A stretch of DNA of 64,000 bases, taken from Hyphomicrobiales bacterium. GTDB taxonomy: Bacteria; Pseudomonadota; Alphaproteobacteria; Rhizobiales; Devosiaceae. Location of the stretch: NCBI GenBank assembly GCA_026981645.1, contig JALSII010000024.1, positions 1-64,000 of the forward strand, written 5' to 3'. This document shows positions 46,092 through 55,364 of this stretch, piece after piece. The notes under the pieces were generated by a model. That model was given only the letters and a program-made list of their open reading frames with translations. It did not search any database and was not told the DNA's origin. The stretch's first letter is position 1. Each line of letters starts with the position of its first letter. A program made the position numbers and the translations under genes.

Positions 46092-46630
46092 AGAATGACA
46101 CAGAAAACTCTCTACTTGAGGCCCGGGTTCGTGTCGACAAACTGCCCTCTGGCGGGCATATCCTCAAGATTAATGCAACACCTGAACAGTTGATGGAAGT
46201 CAAGAAGATAGCCGGTGTGTCCAATATTCACCGGCTGAATGCTGTTCTGCAGGTGAATCCGGTGAAGGGCGGAGTTCAGGTTACGGGGCGGCTTGAAGCA
46301 GATATTGTTCAGCCCTGTGTTGTAACGCTGGATCCTGTGCCACAAAAGATTAGAGAACCCCTCAGCCGGGTTTTTTCTTCTGCCCCGGATGTTCATGCTG
46401 AGGCAGGGGCCGGCTCGGAGAACTTCATAGACCTGGAAAGTGATGACCTGCCGGATCATTTTGACGGTACCGAGCTCGATTTGAGTGACTACATTCTCGA
46501 AGTTCTGGGGTTGGCCATCGAGCTTTACCCGCGGGCATCCGGAGCTGAGTTGAGCGCGGAGCAAAAGGGAGATAATCCAGACAATCTATCGCCTTTTTCA
46601 GTGCTGAAGTCCCTCAAGGACAGCGAATAA
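46088..46630 (+). CDS. YceD/DUF177 family protein
   Basis: The 180-residue protein has the DUF177 features LEADIVQPCVVTLDPVPQKI and an acidic DLSDYILEVLGLAIELYPR segment. In most bacteria it precedes rpmF-plsX; here plsX follows but no rpmF is present. In other bacteria YceD affects 23S rRNA accumulation. It is translationally coupled to the CBP3-like gene. Confidence 0.82.
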   Translation: MKNDTENSLLEARVRVDKLPSGGHILKINATPEQLMEVKKIAGVSNIHRLNAVLQVNPVKGGVQVTGRLEADIVQPCVVTLDPVPQKIREPLSRVFSSAPDVHAEAGAGSENFIDLESDDLPDHFDGTELDLSDYILEVLGLAIELYPRASGAELSAEQKGDNPDNLSPFSVLKSLKDSE

Positions 46631-46810
46631 AAAGTGCAGATTTTTGAAGTTAGTGTTTGTACCTGCCGTTAACCACGTTCTCTTAAGAGGGGGCTTGCGC
46701 CCACTACGCGTTCAGATATTCTGGCGTGGAAAAAGGCGGGGCCAGCCCATTAAAGCGTGTCACCGATAAATGGTTGCCGGTTGTCGGATAAAATACGCGC
46801 CAACAAAGGG

Positions 46811-46853
46811 CTAGACTGCGGTTTTGATTCTATCAAAATCTGACGCAGTCTAG
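46811..46853. promoter_or_regulatory. Two-tier hairpin next to the plsX start (element A)
   Basis: Outer arms CTAGACTGCG / CGCAGTCTAG pair perfectly over 10 bp and inner arms TTTTGAT / ATCAAAA over 7 bp. The structure ends six bases before the plsX ATG and takes in the first G of its GGCGG ribosome site, so it could control translation or serve as an operator. The remaining 180 bases upstream hold no gene. Confidence 0.6.
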
Positions 46854-46859
46854 GCGGAT

Positions 46860-47915
46860 ATGAGTGACGATATCAAAATCTCGGTAGATGCCATGGGCGG
46901 CGACAACGGTCCGCGCATTGTCTTGCATGGCGCCAGACTGACCCTGCGCGAGAGAGGCAATATATCGTTTATTTTTCACGGGCGCGAGCAGATTCTTCAG
47001 CCACTGCTTGAGGAGTTCCCTGAACTCAAACCTGTCTCGGTTATCAGGGACCGCCAGACTGTTATTGCCATGGACGAAAAGCCCAGCGCTGCCTTGCGCC
47101 GGGGTCGCAAGGATTCTTCCATGTGGTCTGCCCTGCAGTCCGTAAAAGACGGAGAGGCTGATGTGAGCGTTTCCGGCGGCAATACCGGGGCGCTTATGGC
47201 TATGGCAACTTTTTGCCTGCGTCCCATCAAAGGTGTTTCGCGGCCGGCAATTGCAGCCATCTGGCCCACCGAGCGCACAGATATCATTGTGCTCGATGTG
47301 GGGGCAACCATAGGTGGGGATGCCCAGCAGCTGGTGGATTTTGCAATTCTGGGCGCAGCTCTGGCCCGCGCTCTTTTTGATCACAGCTCACCCAGTGTCG
47401 GGCTGCTCAATGTGGGTACTGAAGAGCTCAAGGGTGTTGATTCTGTCCGGGACGCCGCAAAAATTCTTGCGGAAAGGGACGGGGCCGGTTTTTCCTTCCG
47501 CGGTTTTGTTGAGGGTAGTGATATCGGCAAAGGAACTGTCGATGTGGTGGTGACCGAGGGTTTTGTCGGCAATATTGCTCTTAAAACCGCCGAGGGAACT
47601 GCCCGCCAGGTCGGTTCCTATTTCCGCAAGGCCCTCAAGGCCGACTGGGTTTCCCGCCTCGGGGCTGCCGTTTCCATGCAGGCTTTGTCGGCATTAAAAC
47701 GTAAAATGGATCCCAGAGCCATAAATGGTGGCGTGTTTCTTGGACTGAACGGTATTGTCATAAAAAGTCATGGTGGAACCGATGAAATAGGCTTCAAAAG
47801 TGCCCTGGATCTGGCCTATGAAATGGCCAGATTCCGCCTTATTGACAAAATTGGTGAAGGGCTGGAAAAATTCACCCCTCACACCAGTAGTAAATCCGAG
47901 AAGCAACCGGAGTAA
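46860..47915 (+). CDS. plsX: Phosphate acyltransferase PlsX
   Basis: PlsX makes acyl-phosphate from acyl-ACP for phospholipid synthesis. The 351-residue product has the N-terminal ISVDAMGGDNGPRIVL, SGGNTGALMAMATF and LNVGTEELKG signatures. It is followed after 6 bases by fabH, as in most bacteria. The hairpin directly before its start suggests post-transcriptional or repressor control. Confidence 0.95.
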   Translation: MSDDIKISVDAMGGDNGPRIVLHGARLTLRERGNISFIFHGREQILQPLLEEFPELKPVSVIRDRQTVIAMDEKPSAALRRGRKDSSMWSALQSVKDGEADVSVSGGNTGALMAMATFCLRPIKGVSRPAIAAIWPTERTDIIVLDVGATIGGDAQQLVDFAILGAALARALFDHSSPSVGLLNVGTEELKGVDSVRDAAKILAERDGAGFSFRGFVEGSDIGKGTVDVVVTEGFVGNIALKTAEGTARQVGSYFRKALKADWVSRLGAAVSMQALSALKRKMDPRAINGGVFLGLNGIVIKSHGGTDEIGFKSALDLAYEMARFRLIDKIGEGLEKFTPHTSSKSEKQPE

Positions 47916-47921
47916 TCAAGC

Positions 47922-48905
47922 GTGACAGTAACCCGCTCAATAGTGCGTGGCGTGGGCGGGTATTTGCCCCAGCGCGTCCTGACCAATAAGGAATTGGCGC
48001 AAAAAGTGGACACCACTGACGAATGGATTGTTCAGCGTACAGGCATCCATCAGCGTCATATCGCGGCCGAAGGTGAATTTACCTCCGACCTTGCGGTCAG
48101 AGCAGCTGAAAAGGCTTTGAGTGCCGCCGGGCTTTCTATTGGCGATATCGACCTGATACTTGTAGCCACCACCACACCGGATATGACTTTTCCCGCGACG
48201 GCGACACTGGTCCAGAAAAAAATGGGTATGCATCACGGGTTTGCCCTTGACCTGCAGGCCGTATGCTCGGGGTTTGTCTATGCGGTTGCCACCGCAGACA
48301 GTTACATGAAAAATGGCATGGCCAGGCGGACGCTGGTTATCGGGGCCGAGACTTTCTCCCGGATTCTGGACTGGAGTGACCGTACAACCTGCGTTTTGTT
48401 CGGTGATGGCGCGGGGGCGATTATTCTTGAAGCTGTTGATCTGCCTGATGGAGAAGCGGATCAGGGGGTTTTGGGCTCATGTCTGCGCTCGGACGGGCGT
48501 CAGTGGGACAAGCTCTATGTGGATGGTGGCGTGTCTTCCACTGGCACTACGGGTCATGTGCGTATGCAGGGACGCGAAGTGTTCAAACACGCCGTTGGCA
48601 TGATTTCAGACGTCATTGAGGACGTGCTGGAGGAAACCGGGTATCAGAGCGAGCAACTTGACTGGTTTGTGCCTCATCAGGCAAATCTGCGCATCATCAA
48701 CGGTGTTGGCAAAAAAATGGGCATTCCGGCTTCCAAGGTCGTTGTTACAGTTGACAAGCACGCCAACACATCCGCTGCCTCTGTGCCGCTGGCGTTGGAA
48801 GCTGCTGTGTTGGACGGAAGAATAAAACCAGGTGATCTGGTAATGCTCGAAGCCATGGGCGGAGGTTTTACTTGGGGTGCAACACTTATTCGTTGGACAG
48901 ATTGA
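47922..48905 (+). CDS. fabH: 3-oxoacyl-ACP synthase III
   Basis: FabH starts fatty-acid synthesis by condensing acetyl-CoA with malonyl-ACP. The 327-residue product carries the catalytic triad: Cys115 in [11 protein letters not shown], His in [11 protein letters not shown] and Asn in [13 protein letters not shown]. The start is GTG. It lies between plsX and ihfA in the conserved order. Confidence 0.97.
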   Translation: MTVTRSIVRGVGGYLPQRVLTNKELAQKVDTTDEWIVQRTGIHQRHIAAEGEFTSDLAVRAAEKALSAAGLSIGDIDLILVATTTPDMTFPATATLVQKKMGMHHGFALDLQAVCSGFVYAVATADSYMKNGMARRTLVIGAETFSRILDWSDRTTCVLFGDGAGAIILEAVDLPDGEADQGVLGSCLRSDGRQWDKLYVDGGVSSTGTTGHVRMQGREVFKHAVGMISDVIEDVLEETGYQSEQLDWFVPHQANLRIINGVGKKMGIPASKVVVTVDKHANTSAASVPLALEAAVLDGRIKPGDLVMLEAMGGGFTWGATLIRWTD

Positions 48906-48998
48906 TTGACCCGGGCCGCTTTGGAGCGCTAACGTGGAAGTCCAGGCACGAGGGGAGTTCCTCTGTTGCGGGTGCCCAGACAATATTAGGATGGAGAA

Positions 48999-49310
48999 AT
49001 GGGACACAAAACAGTCACAAGGGCGGATCTTGCTGAAGCTGTTTATCAGAAGGTGGGGCTTTCGCGTACAGAATCGGCTGAGCTTGTTGAGAGAACATTG
49101 GACCTGATTTGCGACGGGCTGGTGCAGGACAAAAGTGTGAAATTGTCCTCCTTCGGTTCTTTCCATGTTCGCTCAAAAAGCGAGCGTATCGGGCGCAATC
49201 CCAAGACGGGAGAGGAAGTGCCTATTCTGCCACGGCAGGTTTTAGTGTTTAAACCCAGCAATGTGTTGAAATCTAAAATCAACAAATCTATGGTCGGCTC
49301 TGGAAAATAA
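48999..49310 (+). CDS. ihfA: Integration host factor subunit alpha
   Basis: IHF bends DNA by over 160 degrees as an alpha/beta heterodimer. The 103-residue product has the family body [21 protein letters not shown] up to [14 protein letters not shown]. The extended arm and [11 protein letters not shown] loop fit IhfA rather than HU. It follows fabH by 93 bases. Confidence 0.94.
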   Translation: MGHKTVTRADLAEAVYQKVGLSRTESAELVERTLDLICDGLVQDKSVKLSSFGSFHVRSKSERIGRNPKTGEEVPILPRQVLVFKPSNVLKSKINKSMVGSGK

Positions 49311-49335
49311 CATTTTTTTCAGAGAGGATGCGACA

Positions 49336-49794
49336 GTGGGGAAGTCGGCAGATGCTTTCCGTACCATCTCAGAGGCGGCAGCAGAACTTAGTCTGCCCCA
49401 ACATGTGTTGCGGTTTTGGGAGACCAGATTCACCCAGATCAAGCCGTTAAAGCGTGGTGGCGGGCGACGTTATTATCGCCCCGAAGACATTCTTTTACTT
49501 AAAGGAATTTGCCACCTGCTCTATGAGCAGGGCTTCACCATCAAAGGCGTTCAACGCATCCTCAAGGAGGATGGACCCCGTCATGTCATTGCCATAGGTG
49601 AAGCGGGTTCCCTGGACGCGCTGGAACAGAGTGATGTGAAAACAACCGATTCGGAAATCCGCCAAATCGGTGCTGATTCTGCTGACTCGGCACGACAACC
49701 GGTCCTGAATAAGCAAAAACGCGACCAACTTACCGATGTTTTGGGCGAACTTCTGGCCTGCAAGCGCATGCTCGACAATGCCCGTGAAGGTTAG
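49336..49794 (+). CDS. MerR-family transcriptional regulator
   Basis: The 152-residue protein has an N-terminal MerR helix-turn-helix ([20 protein letters not shown], then [13 protein letters not shown]) and no cysteine set for metal sensing. The C-terminal half has low conservation. A MerR protein directly after ihfA and before tRNA-Pro is typical of Hyphomicrobiales. Its targets are unknown. Confidence 0.88.
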   Translation: MGKSADAFRTISEAAAELSLPQHVLRFWETRFTQIKPLKRGGGRRYYRPEDILLLKGICHLLYEQGFTIKGVQRILKEDGPRHVIAIGEAGSLDALEQSDVKTTDSEIRQIGADSADSARQPVLNKQKRDQLTDVLGELLACKRMLDNAREG

Positions 49795-49817
49795 GGGCAG
49801 GACCCCAAGCAAATTAT

Positions 49818-49858
49818 CAGGCTGTTGTTTTGATTTTATCAGCAGATGAAACAGCCTG
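49818..49858. repeat. Hairpin related to element A (element B)
   Basis: Arms CAGGCTGTT / AACAGCCTG pair perfectly over 9 bp. The interior GTTTTGATTTTATCA (49827-49841) matches GTTTTGATTCTATCA of element A at 14 of 15 bases. It lies 23 bases after the merR stop. There is no T-run after the stem, so it is not a standard terminator. AGGGGCAGGACCCC at 49793-49806 is a variant of the GGGTCCTGACCC palindrome. Confidence 0.55.
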
Positions 49859-49951
49859 GGGGTTTAATCTCGGTATTATCTGTCTCCTTGCCAAACCTTC
49901 CGATTTGGTGAACACCCGGGATCTTATCAATCAACAAAAGGAGGTGATCCA

Positions 49952-50026
49952 ATGTCTACTGAGAAATCGCAGGAGCGACTGGGCTTTGGAGGTAAATGCC
50001 AGATGATGGAACAGACTCCGTCCTGA
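49952..50026 (+). CDS. 24-codon ORF with a near-perfect Shine-Dalgarno sequence
   Basis: The ORF encodes MSTEKSQERLGF and ends in MMEQTPS. AAAGGAGGTGATCC at 49937-49950 is complementary to at least 13 bases of the standard 16S 3' end, with the ATG two bases later. Five-base SD cores are usual, so this length is exceptional. A strong terminator follows at 50105-50136, so the ORF forms a compact short transcription unit. The peptide is polar with one Cys and no membrane segment. No homologue is known to me; a leader peptide, a small regulatory RNA or a ribosome-interacting RNA are alternatives. Confidence 0.5.
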   Translation: MSTEKSQERLGFGGKCQMMEQTPS

Positions 50027-50104
50027 TCATATCTTCTTTTGCATTTGGTCCCAAAAAATATGCGGATCTGATTTGCGCCAAAAGCTCTCGTGAGCTCGCA
50101 CAAG

Positions 50105-50136
50105 GGGCCACTCCGAAACAGGAATGGCCCTTTTTT
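50105..50136 (+). terminator. Rho-independent terminator after the 24-codon ORF
   Basis: GGGCCA-c-TCC, loop GAAACA, GGA-a-TGGCCC, then TTTTTT. The stem has one mismatch. It is oriented for plus-strand transcription and lies 79 bases after the ORF stop. A smaller AGCTC-TCGT-GAGCT hairpin is at 50083-50096. Confidence 0.85.
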
Positions 50137-50154
50137 CACGTTTCAAAGCCGGTA

Positions 50155-50868
50155 TTATTCCGCCGGCGCCACTACCACCACCTTTTTGTCCACACCTGCG
50201 CTCAGGCTGAGCGTATATATGAAGATTACCGTCGCGTAGAAAAATTCGCGTGTCTCGGCAACATAGTTTTTCACGGGGGCTTCGGTAATGAATGCCAGAA
50301 CGAAGGAAACAAATATCACGCTCCATGCGGCAAAAAGAAAGGCACCTGTGGGGCGCACATAGCCCGTTCGGTCAAGCAGGCGCTTGAATGCAGGGATAAG
50401 GCTGGCAAGAGGTAGACCGAGGAAAAATCCTGCAAACCCGAGCCGGAACATGTTTTGTGAACCGACCAGAGAGAACATGGAGAACTCAAGGGTTCCATCC
50501 TCATTCAGAACCCGGCCCTCATTGATGATGTTCAGATTATGCAGGTTGAATTCACCCTGGGTTGAATTCTGCTCCACGAAGGGTACGGAATAGTCAAACA
50601 CCCGTTGGAACCAGCTTACCTCTTCGCCGAGAAAAAACAGACATAGAAATGCCCACAGGCCAGCCATAAGCATCATTTTTTTATGATAAAGTGCATAGAG
50701 ACTGGCAAACATGCCCCCGGCAAAAAGCAAGGCAGTCATATTTTCCAGAATACCGTCTTCGCGCGTGATCGAGCCAACAAATTGCGGGTCCAGAAAATAA
50801 ACCATAGCAAAGAGAAACAAGCCAGAAAGAGCCAGGATAAAACTGTCGCGTTGCGATTGCAGAACCAT
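50155..50868 (-). CDS. Polytopic membrane protein of unknown function
   Basis: The ATG at 50868 is chosen because AGGAGG lies seven bases before it; the frame is open further upstream, but that part overlaps a gene remnant. The 237-residue product has about six membrane helices and a conserved-looking LGEEVSWFQRVF ... QGEFNLHNLN motif after the third helix. I recognise this GEExSWxQR/GExNLHNL pair from membrane proteins in many bacteria, without a known function. The conserved Glu, Trp, Arg and His residues suggest a catalytic or binding site at the membrane face. Confidence 0.7.
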   Translation of the reverse strand: MVLQSQRDSFILALSGLFLFAMVYFLDPQFVGSITREDGILENMTALLFAGGMFASLYALYHKKMMLMAGLWAFLCLFFLGEEVSWFQRVFDYSVPFVEQNSTQGEFNLHNLNIINEGRVLNEDGTLEFSMFSLVGSQNMFRLGFAGFFLGLPLASLIPAFKRLLDRTGYVRPTGAFLFAAWSVIFVSFVLAFITEAPVKNYVAETREFFYATVIFIYTLSLSAGVDKKVVVVAPAE

Positions 50869-50939
50869 TTCGTTGCCTCCTGAGTGCTGGGCTTGAGTGA
50901 CTGAAAGCTCTACCCCAGCATATGTGAATTGGGCCGTAT

Positions 50940-51283
50940 CTAGTAAAGTTACTGGGATTTCGGTTAATGAAGGGCGTAAAGTCAGGCCGCAGGCCCGTGG
51001 CCATGCCATAGGCAAGGGCCTGGCTGATTCCCTCCTTCCATTTCTGAGCAAAATCGACTTCAATGGCATGGGTGCCGTTGATGCAATCGGCGCGCATCTG
51101 GCCACCAACTCTCACCTCGGTCTCATAATCCTCGCCTGGTGCCCGCCCTCATTGAGGTTCTGGGCGAGGGTGGAAAAGGGAAATGTCGTTAACAGAACAA
51201 CAAGGGAATGCCGTGGAAGATTGCGTGGGACTTTTGGTTCCGCTCGGTGCCACTGCATGCCGTTCTTTCCCTTTTGTTCCATT
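50940..51283 (-). pseudogene. Frameshifted remnant of a small secreted-protein gene
   Basis: On the minus strand, one frame begins with a hydrophobic signal-like stretch (SLVVLLTTFPFSTLAQNLNEGG) and stops at 51112. A second frame then continues with GQMRADCINGTHAIEVDFAQ and KWKEGISQALAYGMATGLRP. The THAIEVDFAxKWxExIxQAL pattern is known to me from small exported proteins of unknown function, where it follows the signal peptide and a Cys in one frame. The two parts are in different frames, so the gene looks broken. The rest of the gap to tRNA-Pro shows nothing else. Confidence 0.45.
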
Positions 51284-51339
51284 ATTGGGTGTTTTTGACT
51301 TGACGTCAAAGCCCCGGAAAACTAGAGCTTTCAGCCAGT

Positions 51340-51416
51340 CGGGGCGTAGCGCAGTCTGGTAGCGCATCTGTCTGGGGGACAGAGGGTCGTAGGTTCAAAT
51401 CCTGCCGCTCCGACCA
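51340..51416 (+). tRNA. tRNA-Pro(GGG)
   Basis: A full cloverleaf can be drawn. The acceptor arms CGGGGCG / CGCTCCG pair with one G-T. The D-arm is GCGC / GCGC. The anticodon arm TCTGT / ACAGA has loop CTGGGGG, anticodon GGG. The T-arm is GTAGG / CCTGC with TTCAAAT. Discriminator A and an encoded CCA end follow, then TTTTCT as a likely terminator tract. Confidence 0.96.
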
Positions 51417-51461
51417 TTTTCTCAACCTGTTTGTAGCTAGCGCTTTCGCGGAGCGATTGCC

Positions 51462-52433
51462 ATGGTTCCCCAAATCATTGAAGCGTCTTTGAACCGCTGG
51501 CCGGGGCAGGCAGGGGCTAAAGCGCGCCTGATAAACCTTTCGGAAAATCATACATTTCTGCTTGAGCAGCCCGAGGGCCAAAAAACCGTGCTGAGGGTGC
51601 ATCGCCCCGGCTATCATACGCTTGCGGCTATCAACAGCGAACTGATGTGGATGGCGGCATTGCGCAAGGACGCCGAACTTGTGACCCCGATGGCGCTGCC
51701 CGGAGTTGATGGCGCGCTGGTGCAGTCGATTGATGTGGGCGGGGGGGAGATACGCTTTGCGGTTCTGTTTGCCTTTGAAGAGGGCCGGGAACCAGAGGAA
51801 AGCGCCAGTCTTGTCGGGCCTTTCAGGCAGCTAGGAGTGCTGGCGGCAAGGTGCCATACCCACGCCGAGCGCTGGCATCTGCCCGATGAATTCTGCCGGC
51901 TGACCTGGGACGCTAACACAATTCTGGACGCCGATGCTCATTGGGGAAACTGGCGTGACGGGCCCGGGGTTGAGGGGAGGATTTGGAAACTGCTGTGCCA
52001 GGGTGAAGACGCCATGCGGGCAAAACTTCTCGCCTATGGCCAGGGGCGGGACCGGTTTGGCATTATCCATGCGGATATGCGCCTCGCCAACATTCTGCTC
52101 GACAAGGGTCAGACCAAGCTGATTGACTTCGATGATTGCGGCTTCGGCTGGTTCGTCTATGACTTTGCCGCTGCAATTTCCTTTTTTGAAGACGGCCCCC
52201 TGGTGCCGGATCTGCTGGCAAATTGGCTTGAGGGGTACAAAACCGTGCGAGGCTTCTCTGAAGCGGATTTGGCGATTGTAGACACTATGATTCTGCTTCG
52301 ACGTTATGCACTTCTGGCCTGGATTGGCTCGCACCACGAAACCGAACTTGCGCAAAGCCTCAAGGATAGTTTTGCAGCAGGCACGGCGGGTCTGGTCAAG
52401 CGCTACCTTTCCGGTAAAAAAATTGCGCTCTAG
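51462..52433 (+). CDS. Aminoglycoside-phosphotransferase-fold kinase
   Basis: The 323-residue protein has the APH/choline-kinase fold: an N-lobe Lys region (KTVLRVHRPGYHT), the catalytic loop GIIHADMRLANILLD with Asp and Asn, and the metal motif KLIDFDDCGFGWFVYD. This group includes SrkA-like protein kinases and homoserine or small-molecule kinases, so the substrate is open. Its TAG stop overlaps the opposite stop of the polymerase gene within the tetramer CTAG (52430-52433). It is not clearly tied to the polysaccharide locus. Confidence 0.8.
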   Translation: MVPQIIEASLNRWPGQAGAKARLINLSENHTFLLEQPEGQKTVLRVHRPGYHTLAAINSELMWMAALRKDAELVTPMALPGVDGALVQSIDVGGGEIRFAVLFAFEEGREPEESASLVGPFRQLGVLAARCHTHAERWHLPDEFCRLTWDANTILDADAHWGNWRDGPGVEGRIWKLLCQGEDAMRAKLLAYGQGRDRFGIIHADMRLANILLDKGQTKLIDFDDCGFGWFVYDFAAAISFFEDGPLVPDLLANWLEGYKTVRGFSEADLAIVDTMILLRRYALLAWIGSHHETELAQSLKDSFAAGTAGLVKRYLSGKKIAL

Positions 52434-53719
52434 ATCAGTGCCCCGCGCCGCGTTCGCTGCTCTTGCGTCACATGCTTATAGCCCGTTGTTACTCCCCAGA
52501 TCATGCCGGTCAGCAGAAAATAGTGACGCCAGTGATCGGTGTCGATAATCGCTGATTCAAGAACAAGGGGAACATAAACCGCAACCAGCGGAATGAGCAA
52601 AAGCCGGTTGGGGGAGGAGCGCAAAAGCGTACCAAGGGCGCGCCTGAGTGTCATCCAGACCAGTGCATAATAGGCCAACCCGCCGCCCCATCCATAGGCA
52701 TGGAGCACGTTAACATAGGTGTTGTGGGGTTCCTCCACGATGCGAAGATTGCGGAACTCCAGTGGACCGATGCCCCACGGGTTGGCCAGCGCCAGTTCAA
52801 ACGCATAGGCCTGACGCCCAAATCGGCCGGTAGAACCTGAATCATAATTCTGAACCAGACTGGCGCGTTCCAGAAACAGTGCGCGTACATCTTCAATGCT
52901 TAAAAGGGCTGCCAGCGCCAGTACCAGCGCCCCGGCGCCAAGCATGGCCAGTATGATCATGCGGGCCTTGTCCTTGACATTGGCCTCCAGAACAAAACAC
53001 AGCAAAAAAACAAGGCCCGAGGAAATGACCATGTATCCCCAGGCGGCCCGGGAAAAAGAAACAAAAATGCCGATGAACAAAATTCCATAGACCATGGCGG
53101 AGATGACGGCGCGCCGCCCTTTGTCCATAAGGGCCTTTTGCAGGGCAAAGACCGCCGGAACAATAATAAAGGGCGCAAAAACATTGGGGTCCTTGAAGGT
53201 TGATCGTACCCTTGAGTTTTCAATCAACTGTCCAAAATCCGGGATAATCCGCAAATAGGCCAGTGTGCCGATGATGGTGGCAAACAGGGCAACCGCCGTA
53301 TAGGCATTCATCATGCCCTTGAGGCGCAGGTGGGGGGCGCCGGCCACATAATTGGCCACAAACCAGGCGGTAAACCAGAGATAGACGGTGACAATCACAT
53401 AGGCCATGGCCTGATAGACTGGCTGAAAATTCACCTGAAAGGCACCAATAAGCGCAAACGGCGTGAACAGCACCATCAACGTGAACAAGGGCTGGTTGGC
53501 CCGGTGGATGCCGACCCCCGCCAGGACGGCAACGGGCAGAACGATAAAAAACAGAATCTCATAAGGGGAGGGGTCAATCAGAATGATGCCGCCGGAAAAA
53601 ACCCACATGGCCATGAGGGGCCCGAGCCACTTCCGGGCCAGAACCTGAAGCGCGCTTTTATCCGCAACCGGTGGATTAAGCGAAGGTGTTGGTTGCGCCG
53701 TTGCGGAAGCGTTCTGCAT
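52430..53719 (-). CDS. O-antigen ligase/polymerase (Wzy-like) membrane protein
   Basis: The 429-residue protein has about twelve helices and the Wzy_C-type periplasmic loop, with SFSRAAWGYM, NPWGIGPLEF and EEPHNTYVNVLHAYGW. Such proteins polymerise lipid-linked repeat units or ligate polysaccharide. Its neighbours (initiating transferase, GT4, Wza, Wzz-like) favour polymerisation of an exopolysaccharide. It is the last gene of the minus-strand arm, 20 bases after the transferase gene. Confidence 0.85.
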   Translation of the reverse strand: MQNASATAQPTPSLNPPVADKSALQVLARKWLGPLMAMWVFSGGIILIDPSPYEILFFIVLPVAVLAGVGIHRANQPLFTLMVLFTPFALIGAFQVNFQPVYQAMAYVIVTVYLWFTAWFVANYVAGAPHLRLKGMMNAYTAVALFATIIGTLAYLRIIPDFGQLIENSRVRSTFKDPNVFAPFIIVPAVFALQKALMDKGRRAVISAMVYGILFIGIFVSFSRAAWGYMVISSGLVFLLCFVLEANVKDKARMIILAMLGAGALVLALAALLSIEDVRALFLERASLVQNYDSGSTGRFGRQAYAFELALANPWGIGPLEFRNLRIVEEPHNTYVNVLHAYGWGGGLAYYALVWMTLRRALGTLLRSSPNRLLLIPLVAVYVPLVLESAIIDTDHWRHYFLLTGMIWGVTTGYKHVTQEQRTRRGALI

Positions 53720-53739
53720 CTATTGGCCTAATGGCAGGG

Positions 53740-55263
53740 TTAAAAGGCGTTGTCTTTATTCGAGAACAGTGAAAACGGGGTCATAAGAACGATGTAGAGG
53801 TCAAACAGGGGCGACCAGTTTTCAATGTAATAGAGGTCGTGATTGACCCTCTGCATGATCTTGTCCAGAGTGTCGGTCTCCCCGCGCCAGCCGTGGATTT
53901 GTGCCCATCCTGTCATGCCCGGCTTGACCCGGTGGCGGGCGAAATATCCGTCCACGGCTTCGTGATAGAGCGTATTGGCGGCCTTGGCCTCCAGCGCGTG
54001 AGGGCGGGGCCCAACGACCGAGAGTTCGCCCTTGAGCACGTTGAAAATCTGCGGCAACTCGTCAATGGAGGTCTTGCGGATAAAACGCCCAACCCGTGTA
54101 ACGCGGGGGTCATCTCTGGTCACAAGTTTTGAGGCTGCAGCATCATGTTGGTCGCTGTACATGGAACGGAACTTGTAGATTTCGATAAGCTCATTGTTGA
54201 AGCCGTGACGCTTTTGGCGAAACAGCACCGGCCCCTTGCTTTCCAGTTTGATGGCTATGGCGGTGAGTATCATGATTGGCGAAAGCAGGATCAGGGCCGA
54301 AAGGGCAACAACCCGGTCAAACACCCATTTGTAGATGAGATTCCAGTCAGTGATCGGGCGGTCAGCCATATCAAACATGGCTATCTCGCCGATGTAGGAA
54401 TAGGCGGAGCGGGCGAAGCGCAACTGGCTCATATGGGCAGAAAGGCGGATATCCACGGGCAAGACCCAAAGCCGCTTGAGCATTTGTAGTACCCGCTTTT
54501 CCGCCGACATGGGCATGGAAACGATGACCAGATCGAGCCTGGTGCGTCGGGCGAATTCGATGAGTTCGTCAACATTGCCCAGTTTGGGACATTCCGCCAC
54601 CATCTCAGGAGAGCGCTTGTCGGCGCGATCATCGAACAGACCAACCAGTTCAACATCATTGTCAGCGCTTTCGTGGATGGCGCGCACCAGTTCTTCAGCA
54701 TCGGGACCACCCCCGACAATGGCGGTGCGGCGCTTCAGGCGTCCGTCAGCGGTCCAGCTTTGCACCAGCGAGCGCAGGGAGAGGCGATAAAGCACGAGCA
54801 GAATTGAACCGCTGGCATACCATGAGACCATCCAGACACGGGAGACTTGGTCAGAGGCCTTGAACAGGAAGGCCACCAGGGCAATGGCCATAAAAACCAG
54901 TGACCAGGAAGCCAGAACACGCCCGATCTGGGAAAATCCGGTGCGGTAGCTGGCGATGCGATGCACGCGGGCAATGTTGAACAGAATATTGGCCAGCATT
55001 GAGGCCCCAAGAATGGTGGGAACGTAGAATGCTCCATCGCCTCCGTTCACATAGGACCAGTAGATGGCAAAACCCAGCGTAGTGAGCAGCAGGAATTCAA
55101 CAAGTTGAGAGATGCCCACAATAACAGCAGAAGAGAGCGTCTGCTCCACTGGCCGCTCGATTACTTCCAGCGCCTTTTTGGAGAGTGAAACCTGTGCGCC
55201 TCCCGTATTTTCGGCGGCGGCAGCATGCTCCTGGACAGTTCTTCGCGGATCAAGACGAAACAT
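53740..55263 (-). CDS. Undecaprenyl-phosphate sugar phosphotransferase (WcaJ/WbaP type)
   Basis: This enzyme starts repeat-unit synthesis by moving a sugar-1-phosphate onto undecaprenyl phosphate. The 507-residue protein has four to five N-terminal helices, a Rossmann-like CoA-binding domain ([16 protein letters not shown]) and the C-terminal catalytic domain with [35 protein letters not shown] and [12 protein letters not shown]. The full-length form resembles glucose-1-phosphate transferases, but the sugar is not proven. Confidence 0.92.
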   Translation of the reverse strand: MFRLDPRRTVQEHAAAAENTGGAQVSLSKKALEVIERPVEQTLSSAVIVGISQLVEFLLLTTLGFAIYWSYVNGGDGAFYVPTILGASMLANILFNIARVHRIASYRTGFSQIGRVLASWSLVFMAIALVAFLFKASDQVSRVWMVSWYASGSILLVLYRLSLRSLVQSWTADGRLKRRTAIVGGGPDAEELVRAIHESADNDVELVGLFDDRADKRSPEMVAECPKLGNVDELIEFARRTRLDLVIVSMPMSAEKRVLQMLKRLWVLPVDIRLSAHMSQLRFARSAYSYIGEIAMFDMADRPITDWNLIYKWVFDRVVALSALILLSPIMILTAIAIKLESKGPVLFRQKRHGFNNELIEIYKFRSMYSDQHDAAASKLVTRDDPRVTRVGRFIRKTSIDELPQIFNVLKGELSVVGPRPHALEAKAANTLYHEAVDGYFARHRVKPGMTGWAQIHGWRGETDTLDKIMQRVNHDLYYIENWSPLFDLYIVLMTPFSLFSNKDNAF

Positions 55264-55364
55264 AGGTTAACTCACTGGATTTTGCACTTCTTTGATCCCC
55301 AATATGCACATGAAGGAGTGAAAAGACTCTGAACCCTCGGAAGGCGTGAAATCAGAGTGCAAGC

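Noticed and set aside
49937-49950. Fragment of a 16S rRNA gene
   Set aside because: Only about 14 bases match, as the reverse complement of the rRNA 3' tail, and an ATG follows at SD distance; a ribosome site is the simpler reading.
50869-51108. 80-codon N-terminal extension of the membrane protein at 50155
   Set aside because: A textbook AGGAGG site marks the start at 50868, and the upstream bases belong to the broken gene in another frame.
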